28,550 bases of DNA from Acidobacteriaceae bacterium (lineage in GTDB: Bacteria; Acidobacteriota; Terriglobia; Terriglobales; Acidobacteriaceae), in the NCBI GenBank assembly GCA_025462785.1, contig JAOAPG010000369.1, positions 1-28,550 of the forward strand, read 5' to 3'. Positions 8,069 to 14,975 of this stretch are shown here, piece by piece. Position numbers and translations under genes: made by a program. Each line of letters opens with the position of its first letter. Positions within the stretch are counted from its first letter, which is position 1. The notes beneath the pieces are model-generated. The model did no database searches. It had not been told where the DNA came from and worked only from the letters and a program-made list of their open reading frames with translations.

Positions 8069-10447
8069 ATGATCGGCGAAACCATCTCGCACTACCGAAT
8101 TGTCGAGAAGCTCGGTGGCGGCGGCATGGGTGTGGTCTACAAGGCCGAAGATGTGAAGCTGGGCCGGTTTGTTGCGCTTAAATTTCTGCCTGATGCGGTC
8201 GCGAAAGATCCGCAAGCCTTGACACGCTTTCAAAGAGAAGCGAAGGCGGCGTCTGCCCTGAACCATCCAAACATCTGCACGATTTACGAAATTGATGACC
8301 AGCACGGACAAGCATTCATCGCCATGGAGTATCTGGACGGTGTGACGCTTAAGCATCGAATCGGTGGAAAACCGATTGAGATGGACGCGTTGCTTGGTTT
8401 GGCGATTGAGATTGCCGATGCTCTCGATGCCGCGCACTCTAAGGGCATTGTTCATCGCGATATCAAGCCTGCCAACATTTTCGTCACGACCCGTGAGCAC
8501 GCGAAGATTCTGGACTTCGGTCTGGCAAAGGTCGAAGCCTCCACGGCAAGCAAGTCCGATCACTTGACGCGCACGATGGACGAGCAACACCTGACCAGTC
8601 CAGGATCGACGGTCGGCACCATATCCTATATGTCGCCGGAGCAGGCGCGAGCGAAAGAGCTGGATGCCCGCAGCGATTTGTTCTCCTTCGGAGTTGTGCT
8701 TTACGAGATGGCGACAGCAGCGCTGCCGTTCCGAGGCGAGAGCTCGGCGGTGATCTTCAAGGCGATTCTGGATGAAGCGCCGCTTTCCGCGGTAAGGCTG
8801 AACCGCGATGTGCCGGCTGAATTGGAACGAATCATCCACAAGGCTCTGGAGAAGGACAGGAATCTGCGATACCAGAGCGCAGCCGATCTGCGCACTGATC
8901 TCGCTCGCCTGAAGCGCGACCTCGACTCCGGAAAGTGGTCGAGCACTTCCGCGGTGAACAGCACCCCCGCAGCTTCTGCAAGTTCGTCTTCGATAGCTGC
9001 GGCTCGACCGCCAGCTCATTCCCGGCGATACATCATCGGCGGTCTCATACTAGTTCTATTGGCAGTTGCCGCAACTGCGACGTATTTTCTGCGTGGAAAG
9101 TCTGAGACGCGAAAGATTAACTCCATTGCAGTGCTGCCGTTTGTTAATGCGACTACCGATCCGAACAATGAATACCTGAGCGATGGGTTAACTGAGAGCC
9201 TCATCAGCACGCTCTCGCAACTGCCCGACCTTAAAGTCATGGCGCGCAGTACCGTTTTCCGCTTCAAAGGAAAAGAGGAAGACCCGCAGCAAATTGGGCA
9301 GGCGCTCCAGGTCGGCGCCCTTCTCATGGGACGTGTGACGCAACATGGGAACGAAGTGGGCGTGCAAGCCGATTTGGTTAATGCGGCCGATGGCACCGAG
9401 ATTTGGGGGTCGCATTATGATCGGAAACTGGCCGACATCACGCAGGTGCAGAGCGACATTACCCGCGACATTTCCAGCAGCCTGCGAATCCGCCTCAGCG
9501 GAAGCGAACAGCAAAAGGTGGGACGTGCGGGGACCTCCAATCCAGAGGCCTACCGGCTCTATTTGGAAGGACGCCAGCTCTGGTATGGACGCACGCCGGA
9601 GGGGCTGAAGAAGAGCATTGATTTATTCCAGCAGGCGATTGCGGCTGATCCTAATTATGCTCTTGCTTATACAGGACTGGCAGACACTTACACCGTAATT
9701 CCAAGTTATGGGGCGGGTATAACGTCGCGGCAAGCACATCCCCTGGCTGACGAGGCTACGCGCAAGGCCCTCGAATTGGACGACTCTCTTCCTGAGGCCC
9801 ACACCGCGAGAGCTGGTGCGCTAGCGATGTCGTGGAAATGGAACGAGGCTGAGACGGAATTTCGGCGGGCGATCGAATTAAATCCCAACAACGCCGCCGC
9901 GCACTATTTTTATGCTGTCAGCTTTCTCTGCCCTGAAAAACGCATTGACCAAGCGCTGGAGGAGTACCGCATTGCGTTGTCGCTTGACCCGCTTTCCCCG
10001 ATCGTGAACACGAACTATGCCGCAACTCTGATGGCAGCCCACCGTTATCCTGAGGCGCTGACGCAATTCCAAAAGACTATCGCACGCGATCCTGACTTCA
10101 GACCGGCCCATTACAAATTGTCGCAGTTGTACGCTGGCACTGGTGATTTCGCCAACGCGGTGAGCGAGTTACACAAGTACTTTTTAATCCCGGGCTCTTG
10201 GAGTCCAGACGCTAGAGGCTACGGTGACCTCGCGCTAGCTGGATCGGCAAATCAGGATTGGACAACTGCGATCGCAGCGGCGTACGCACTCAGGGGAGAT
10301 CGCGACAAGGCGTTCCAATACCTGGAAAAAGCATTCGCCGGAGAAGATATCGAACTCATTATTGGGATACGTTATCCAGCATTTGATGCGATACGGTCGG
10401 ACCCGAGGTTCGCTGATCTGATGCGCCGGCTTGGGTTGCCAGAATGA
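8069..10447 (+). CDS. Transmembrane Ser/Thr protein kinase with TolB_N-like and TPR tail
   Basis: This 792-residue PknB-type kinase is the paralogue of the one at 1953. It has a GGGGMG loop at 16-21, K38, HRDIKPAN (D131), DFG (149-151) and GTISYMSPEQ. A membrane segment lies at about 321-343 (IIGGLILVLLAVAATATYFL). The next 130 residues (INSIAVLPFVN..., YLSDGLTESLISTLSQLPDLKVMARSTVFRFKG) match the CadC/adenylate-cyclase-associated TolB_N-like module. From about 490 to the end there are tetratricopeptide repeats (YRLYLEGRQLW, AIAADPNYALAYTGLADTY, AIELNPNNAAAHYFYA). The kinase faces the cytoplasm, and the sensor/scaffold half is on the other side of the membrane. No clear ribosome-binding site precedes the ATG. 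It is fully intact. Confidence 0.93.
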   Translation: MIGETISHYRIVEKLGGGGMGVVYKAEDVKLGRFVALKFLPDAVAKDPQALTRFQREAKAASALNHPNICTIYEIDDQHGQAFIAMEYLDGVTLKHRIGGKPIEMDALLGLAIEIADALDAAHSKGIVHRDIKPANIFVTTREHAKILDFGLAKVEASTASKSDHLTRTMDEQHLTSPGSTVGTISYMSPEQARAKELDARSDLFSFGVVLYEMATAALPFRGESSAVIFKAILDEAPLSAVRLNRDVPAELERIIHKALEKDRNLRYQSAADLRTDLARLKRDLDSGKWSSTSAVNSTPAASASSSSIAAARPPAHSRRYIIGGLILVLLAVAATATYFLRGKSETRKINSIAVLPFVNATTDPNNEYLSDGLTESLISTLSQLPDLKVMARSTVFRFKGKEEDPQQIGQALQVGALLMGRVTQHGNEVGVQADLVNAADGTEIWGSHYDRKLADITQVQSDITRDISSSLRIRLSGSEQQKVGRAGTSNPEAYRLYLEGRQLWYGRTPEGLKKSIDLFQQAIAADPNYALAYTGLADTYTVIPSYGAGITSRQAHPLADEATRKALELDDSLPEAHTARAGALAMSWKWNEAETEFRRAIELNPNNAAAHYFYAVSFLCPEKRIDQALEEYRIALSLDPLSPIVNTNYAATLMAAHRYPEALTQFQKTIARDPDFRPAHYKLSQLYAGTGDFANAVSELHKYFLIPGSWSPDARGYGDLALAGSANQDWTTAIAAAYALRGDRDKAFQYLEKAFAGEDIELIIGIRYPAFDAIRSDPRFADLMRRLGLPE

Positions 10448-10723
10448 AGGTCGTGGGTCGCGGGCCGCTGGTCATTGGCAAATTCAACCCCGGAGTTGGC
10501 GAATGGCGGGGCCTTGGCGAGGTGGAAGAGTGGCCCTTTCAGGGCCGCGTTGTCTGTCTTGGCGGCTTTACGCGGCGCTGAAGCGCCCGCTCTGCCACCG
10601 CGAGCTCATACAAGCCTGCCGAGGAGGCATTGGCTATAGTTCGGAGTCACGTGGGTGAGAATTAAGGCTGATATACCTTTTCCTCGGTCTTGAGTTTCAG
10701 ACACTATCTCTTTCAGCTTTGGT
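10448..10723. other. Intergenic region with two GC-rich hairpins
   Basis: There is no convincing gene between the kinase stop and the rplU promoter. Two short perfect hairpins stand out: GGCCCT-TTC-AGGGCC (10532-10546) and GGCGCT-GA-AGCGCC (10574-10587). Neither has a T-tract, so they are poor intrinsic terminators. They may belong to a dispersed REP-like intergenic element or act in 3'-end stability. The minus-strand frame at 10606-10857 resembles nothing I know. Confidence 0.45.
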
Positions 10724-10752
10724 TTGACCCTTTCCCTTACGCACGATAGAAT
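10724..10752 (+). promoter_or_regulatory. Sigma70-type promoter for rplU-rpmA
   Basis: TTGACC (10724-10729) and TAGAAT (10747-10752) are separated by exactly 17 bases, each one mismatch from consensus. Transcription would begin near 10759. That leaves an untranslated leader of almost 150 bases before rplU, which contains the hairpin at 10847-10892. Confidence 0.6.
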
Positions 10753-10846
10753 AGTTAGGTTTGCCTGTACTCGCGGTTCCGTTCTGGAGCCGTCCGCAAT
10801 CGTTGCCCAAAGCGCCGACGCGGTCAGTAGCAAGCGATAAATTTGA

Positions 10847-10892
10847 TCAAAATCCATGAATCGCGCAGGTGCGCGGTCACGCTGGATTTTGA
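10847..10892 (+). promoter_or_regulatory. Structured leader hairpin immediately before the rplU ribosome-binding site
   Basis: TCAAAATCCA (10847-10856) is perfectly complementary to TGGATTTTGA (10883-10892), a 10-bp outer stem. Inside it, CGCGC (10862-10866) pairs with GCGCG (10871-10875) around an AGGT loop. The stem ends one base before the GGAGG ribosome-binding site (10894-10898). This layout resembles autoregulatory ribosomal-protein leaders, where the protein binds its own mRNA. The regulatory role is inference. Confidence 0.5.
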
Positions 10893-10905
10893 CGGAGGCA
10901 TAAGT

Positions 10906-11382
10906 ATGTACGCGGTCATCCGCGCCGGTGGAAAGCAGTACCGTGTGGCGCCCGGAGATGTGGTTCGCCTGGAAAACCAGAGCGACGAAAATGGAAATGT
11001 TGAGTTTAGCGATATCTTAGCGGTCTCCGCTGGCAATGGGCAGATTGGCGTGCCGTCCTCGGGCGCTCGCGTTGTCGGACAAGTGATCGAGCAGGGGCGC
11101 GCGAAGAAAATCCTCGTTTTCCACTACAAGCGAAAAAAGCAATACAAGAAGCTGCGCGGACATCGGCAGGGATTCACGGCGGTTCGCATCACTGAGATTG
11201 CTTACGACGGGCAAAGCTTCAAGGCTCCGGAGCTTCCAAAGAAAGAGCCTAAGCCAGTGAAGGCGGAACACCTCGAAGCGGAGCCGGAAGTTAAGGCGAA
11301 AACCGCAAAAGCTCCAGCGAAAAAGAAAGCTATCGCGAAGAAGGCGGTTGCGAAGAAAAAGAGCACCGGGAAGAAGAAATAA
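10906..11382 (+). CDS. rplU: 50S ribosomal protein L21 with Lys/Ala-rich C-terminal extension
   Basis: L21 binds 23S rRNA in the large subunit. The ATG at 10906 is chosen for the GGAGG seven bases upstream and the canonical MYAVIRAGGKQYRV beginning; an in-frame upstream start at 10843 lies inside the leader hairpin. Residues 1-103 are the standard L21 fold, including the signature KILVFHYKRKKQYKKLRGHRQ.FT. Residues 104-158 are an extension with repeated KK/AKK motifs (AKKKAIAKKAVAKKKSTGKKK), like the basic tails seen on some high-GC and acidobacterial r-proteins. It is followed 62 bp later by rpmA in the usual operon order. Confidence 0.96.
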   Translation: MYAVIRAGGKQYRVAPGDVVRLENQSDENGNVEFSDILAVSAGNGQIGVPSSGARVVGQVIEQGRAKKILVFHYKRKKQYKKLRGHRQGFTAVRITEIAYDGQSFKAPELPKKEPKPVKAEHLEAEPEVKAKTAKAPAKKKAIAKKAVAKKKSTGKKK

Positions 11383-11444
11383 AGCAGATCCCTTTGTTCC
11401 CCCGTGAGCGCGGGCGAATAGCACTGGGATAACAGGAGAGCTAA

Positions 11445-11708
11445 GTGGCACATAAAAAAGGACAGGGAACATCACGAAACGGGCGCGACTCGAACGCGCA
11501 ACGGTTAGGCGTTAAGGCGTTTGGCGGACAGGTTGTCCCCGGCGGTACGATCATTGTGCGGCAGCGAGGAACACCGGTAAAGCCAGGTCTGAATGTTGGC
11601 CGCGGCAAGGACGACACTCTCTTCGCCAAGATCTCAGGACGTATCAAGTTCCTGGATCGGGGCAGCATGGGTAAGTTCGTCATGATTGAGCCGCTCGCAG
11701 CAGAGTAG
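11445..11708 (+). CDS. rpmA: 50S ribosomal protein L27
   Basis: L27's N-terminus reaches the peptidyl-transferase centre. The 87-residue protein has MAHKKGQGTSRNGRDSNAQRLG at its start, with no cleavable leader before the AHKK as is found in Firmicutes, then the GGQVVPGGTIIVRQRGT core. The start codon is GTG, with AGGAG six to seven bases upstream. It is co-directional with rplU and ends before the terminator at 11774. Confidence 0.97.
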   Translation: MAHKKGQGTSRNGRDSNAQRLGVKAFGGQVVPGGTIIVRQRGTPVKPGLNVGRGKDDTLFAKISGRIKFLDRGSMGKFVMIEPLAAE

Positions 11709-11773
11709 CGTAGAGCGGTTCCGCAGGTTAGCCTGAAAAGATAAAGGTCGCGGATGATCTCAGAAGCGGCCGG

Positions 11774-11806
11774 AAGCCTCGCCTTCGGGTCGAGGCTTTT
11801 TGTTTT
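11774..11806 (+). terminator. Intrinsic terminator after rpmA
   Basis: AAGCCTCG (11774-11781) pairs with CGAGGCTT (11791-11798) around a CCTTCGGGT loop, and the stem is followed by TTTGTTTT. It lies between rpmA and obg, so obg may have its own promoter or depend on read-through. Confidence 0.85.
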
Positions 11807-11836
11807 GTGTAACGACCAATAACCAACGACGGTTTT

Positions 11837-12898
11837 ATGTTTATTGATGAAGCAACAATTCGGATCAAGGCGGGTGACGGCGGAAACGGCTGCGTTGCTT
11901 TCCGGCGGGAAGCTTACGAACCGCGAGGCGGTCCCTCGGGCGGCGATGGCGGCGATGGCGGCGATGTGATCATGGAATCCAGCGAACGTCACAATACGTT
12001 GGTCCATTTCCGTTTCAATCCAGAGTACAAGGCACAACGCGGACAGCACGGCATGGGTTCGAACTGCACCGGGAAGCAGGGCGAAGATATCGTACTCAAA
12101 GTTCCGGTCGGGACGATCGTCTACGACTCCGAGACTGGGCAGAAGGTCTATGACTTTTCCCGGCCAGATGATCGCATCATCATCGCCAAAGGAGGCCGAG
12201 GTGGCCGCGGTAATGCGCGGTTTGCTACGTCGACACATCAAGCCCCACGCGAGCATGATGATGGACGCCCGGGCGAAGAACGCACGTTTCGGCTCGAACT
12301 CAAGCTGCTTGCCGATGTCGCTTTAATCGGGTATCCCAACGTAGGCAAGTCGACACTGATTTCGCGACTCTCGGCGGCACGTCCTAAGATCGCGGATTAT
12401 CCCTTTACAACATTGCAGCCGAATCTCGGAGTGGTTTCGGTCGGAGAAGCGCGCGAGGAGCGGAGTTTCGTGGTTGCCGACATTCCCGGACTGATCGAAG
12501 GCGCGCACACGGGCGCAGGCTTGGGCACGCAATTTCTGCGTCATATCGAACGCACGAGATTGCTGGTCCACCTGGTGGATGTGTCGGATACGAGTGTGCA
12601 ACCTGATCCTGTGAAGGACGTGGAAGTCATCAATGGAGAACTGGAAAGCTTCGACGCGAAGCTTGAAGAAAAACTCATGATCATGGTGGCTTCGAAAATT
12701 GACGTTGCCAATAAAGACAAGCTAGCGAAGCTGAAAAGATATTGCAAGAAACACGGGCTGGAGTTGTTCCCGATCTCAGCCGTGACTGGCAAAGGTATTG
12801 AAGAGCTGAAGTATGCGATGGCGAAGAAGGTGGATGAGGTTAGAGCCAGCCAAGCAGAACTGGAAAGCGAAGCTTTGAATTCCAGAGTAGAAGAGTAG
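11837..12898 (+). CDS. obg: GTPase Obg/CgtA
   Basis: Obg is a large-subunit assembly and stress-linked GTPase. The 353-residue protein begins with the glycine-rich Obg fold (FIDEATIRIKAGDGGNGCVAFRREAY, GGPSGGDGGDGGDV; residues 2-43). The G domain follows, with G1 GYPNVGKS (165-172), G3 DIPG (215-218), the G4 position reading SKID (286-289) instead of the usual NKxD, and G5 ISA near 302. The C-terminal domain typical of some Obg proteins is absent or very short, as in many non-Firmicutes. The position after rplU-rpmA is the conserved arrangement. The ribosome-binding site is weak. Confidence 0.95.
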   Translation: MFIDEATIRIKAGDGGNGCVAFRREAYEPRGGPSGGDGGDGGDVIMESSERHNTLVHFRFNPEYKAQRGQHGMGSNCTGKQGEDIVLKVPVGTIVYDSETGQKVYDFSRPDDRIIIAKGGRGGRGNARFATSTHQAPREHDDGRPGEERTFRLELKLLADVALIGYPNVGKSTLISRLSAARPKIADYPFTTLQPNLGVVSVGEAREERSFVVADIPGLIEGAHTGAGLGTQFLRHIERTRLLVHLVDVSDTSVQPDPVKDVEVINGELESFDAKLEEKLMIMVASKIDVANKDKLAKLKRYCKKHGLELFPISAVTGKGIEELKYAMAKKVDEVRASQAELESEALNSRVEE

Positions 12899-13048
12899 CT
12901 GCTCCCGATATCATTCCCGTATCGGCGAGAAGTTTTGAACCCCCTGCCCTTGAACTGCACACTGCACGCGCCTCCCAGATTGAAACACTCTTTTTCAACT
13001 GCTTCCCCGAAGGCCAAAGTCTGCGCTGCTGCCCCTATACTGTTTGTC

Positions 13049-14902
13049 ATGTCTGAAGTCGACTTACTACAGCCGCTCCACCAATACTGGGGATACGGTT
13101 CGTTTCGTCCTCTGCAGGAGAGGATCGTGCGCAGTCTGGTGGACGGCCACGATACCTGCGTTGTCATGCCGACCGGTGGCGGAAAATCACTATGTTACCA
13201 ATTGCCGGCGTTGGTCTTGGGGAAGACTGCCGTCGTGATCTCGCCGCTGATTGCGCTCATGCAGGACCAGGCAGCGCAACTCGCGCAAATGGGCATTCCG
13301 GCAGCCGTGCTGAACAGCACGATGTCCGCTGGCGAGCAATCGCAGATCATGAAAAAAGCCCGGGAAGGTGAGTACCGTCTGCTCTATCTTTCACCTGAAC
13401 GCCTGGCGCGCGAGGAAACTATAAGCTGGCTGCGCGGAGTCCCTACTTCTTTCTTTGCTATTGATGAAGCCCACTGCATCTCTGAGTGGGGACACGAGTT
13501 CCGACCCGACTACCGCCTGCTCAGCCGCCTGCGGATCAATTTTCCACAGTCACACATTGCCGCGTTCACGGCCAGTGCGACGCAGCGTGTGCGTCACGAT
13601 ATTCTGCACCAGTTGCAGCTGCGCAGTCCCCATAGGTACATTGCCAGTTTTCACCGTCCGAACCTTCGCTATGCGGCGAAAGAGTGTAAGAGCCAGAAAA
13701 TCATGGGTCAGTTGCTGACCTTATTGCGTGAGTACCGCGAAGGCAACGTAATCGTCTATGAACCTACGATAGCGCGAGTAGAGCAGACCGTGGACTTCCT
13801 CGAGGAGCGTGGCATCGCGGCTATTGGCTATCACGGCAAAATGGAGTCAGCCGTTAGAAAACGTAACCAAGAAGCATGGATGTCCGATGAGGTCCGCGTG
13901 CTCGTAGGCACGATCGCATTCGGCCTCGGCATCAACAAGGCGACGGTGCGATCGGTTATTCATATGTCGCTGCCAAAATCCATCGAGCAGTATTACCAAG
14001 AGGCCGGGCGCGCCGGGCGTGATGGCGATCCCGCCGATTGCATTCTGCTCTGGCAGAAGCAGGACGCCGCGCTGCTGGCGCATTTCATGAAGCAAATTAC
14101 CGATTCCGCAGAGAGGGATCGAGCTTGGCAGCGCTATCACGACATTCGCGGCTTTGCTGATTCAAGCGTGTGCCGTCAGCGGCAAATATGTCAGCACTTC
14201 GGGGAAAAGCCGAAGTGGGAGTCCTGTGGCGTATGCGATGTGTGTGGCGGCTCTCCGGCAGGATTGTCCGAAGCCGCTTCCGCAATCGCGCGACCGCAAC
14301 TGAAAGTCAGTGCTGCGCCAAATGTTGACGAAGCTCTGCGTAATTACCTACGCGAATGGCGCCGAAATACGGCTCACGCGCATGGTGCTCCGGCCTTTGT
14401 AGTGATGCACGATACAGCGCTCGAAGAAATTTGTCGTAAGCTACCCGCTTCAATTCCTGAATTGTTACAAATTACAGGATTTGGAGAACGCAAAGCTCAG
14501 ATGTATGGTCCGCAAATTTTCGCGGCACTGGAGCGTTTCCGCAATGGTGCGCGGGCTAGTGCCGCGCCCAAACCAATTTCAAGGCCCGCAGCCGCCACTA
14601 AGCGCCTGCTTGACGAAGGCCAAAGTTTCGCCGAAATTGCTGTGATCCGCGGTCGCCAGATTAGAACCATCATCGACTCGGTCGCCGAGTTGGTTGAGAG
14701 TGGAGAGGTGGAGTTCAAGCCTGGTTGGATCGAACCGGAGAAGCAAAAGCAGATCGAGGAGGCATGTGCGCAGCTGGGTATGGCGGCGCTTCGTCCGATC
14801 AAAGATGCTGTGCCACCCGAGATCACCTTCGAGGATATCCGCTTGGTCGTGGCTCGCTTTCGGTGGGAAGCGAAGGAGCCGAAGCAGGCAACCGGAACTT
14901 AG
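13049..14902 (+). CDS. recQ: RecQ-family ATP-dependent DNA helicase
   Basis: This is a 3'-5' superfamily 2 helicase for recombination and fork repair. The ATG at 13049 (MSEVDLLQPL) is preferred over the longer TTG start at 12935, whose 38 extra residues look non-family. Motif 0 is FRPLQE, Walker A is TGGGKS (K46), the DEAH box is at 139-142 (AIDEAHCISEWGHEFRP), and the second RecA lobe has YYQEAGRAGRDG near 315-326. The zinc site has C375, C393, C396 and C399 (CGVCDVC). The usual RQC winged helix seems missing: an HRDC domain begins about 25 residues after the zinc site (about 425-500). A C-terminal helix-turn-helix of the HTH_40 kind follows (LLDEGQSFAEIA..RG..IRTI). It converges with the histidine kinase gene. 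Confidence 0.92.
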   Translation: MSEVDLLQPLHQYWGYGSFRPLQERIVRSLVDGHDTCVVMPTGGGKSLCYQLPALVLGKTAVVISPLIALMQDQAAQLAQMGIPAAVLNSTMSAGEQSQIMKKAREGEYRLLYLSPERLAREETISWLRGVPTSFFAIDEAHCISEWGHEFRPDYRLLSRLRINFPQSHIAAFTASATQRVRHDILHQLQLRSPHRYIASFHRPNLRYAAKECKSQKIMGQLLTLLREYREGNVIVYEPTIARVEQTVDFLEERGIAAIGYHGKMESAVRKRNQEAWMSDEVRVLVGTIAFGLGINKATVRSVIHMSLPKSIEQYYQEAGRAGRDGDPADCILLWQKQDAALLAHFMKQITDSAERDRAWQRYHDIRGFADSSVCRQRQICQHFGEKPKWESCGVCDVCGGSPAGLSEAASAIARPQLKVSAAPNVDEALRNYLREWRRNTAHAHGAPAFVVMHDTALEEICRKLPASIPELLQITGFGERKAQMYGPQIFAALERFRNGARASAAPKPISRPAAATKRLLDEGQSFAEIAVIRGRQIRTIIDSVAELVESGEVEFKPGWIEPEKQKQIEEACAQLGMAALRPIKDAVPPEITFEDIRLVVARFRWEAKEPKQATGT

Positions 14903-14975
14903 CCTCGAAAGAAGCACACGTTCGCTCTTCCATCTTGCATCTTCCGGTCTGCCCGCCTCATTTAAATGAAAGCTT

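Noticed and set aside
7898..9019. Long minus-strand open frame of 373 codons
   Set aside because: It lies inside the second kinase gene in antisense. Its residues show no family pattern, and the plus-strand protein has all kinase motifs.
10606..10857. 83-codon minus-strand frame before rplU
   Set aside because: It covers the promoter and leader of rplU and resembles no known protein.
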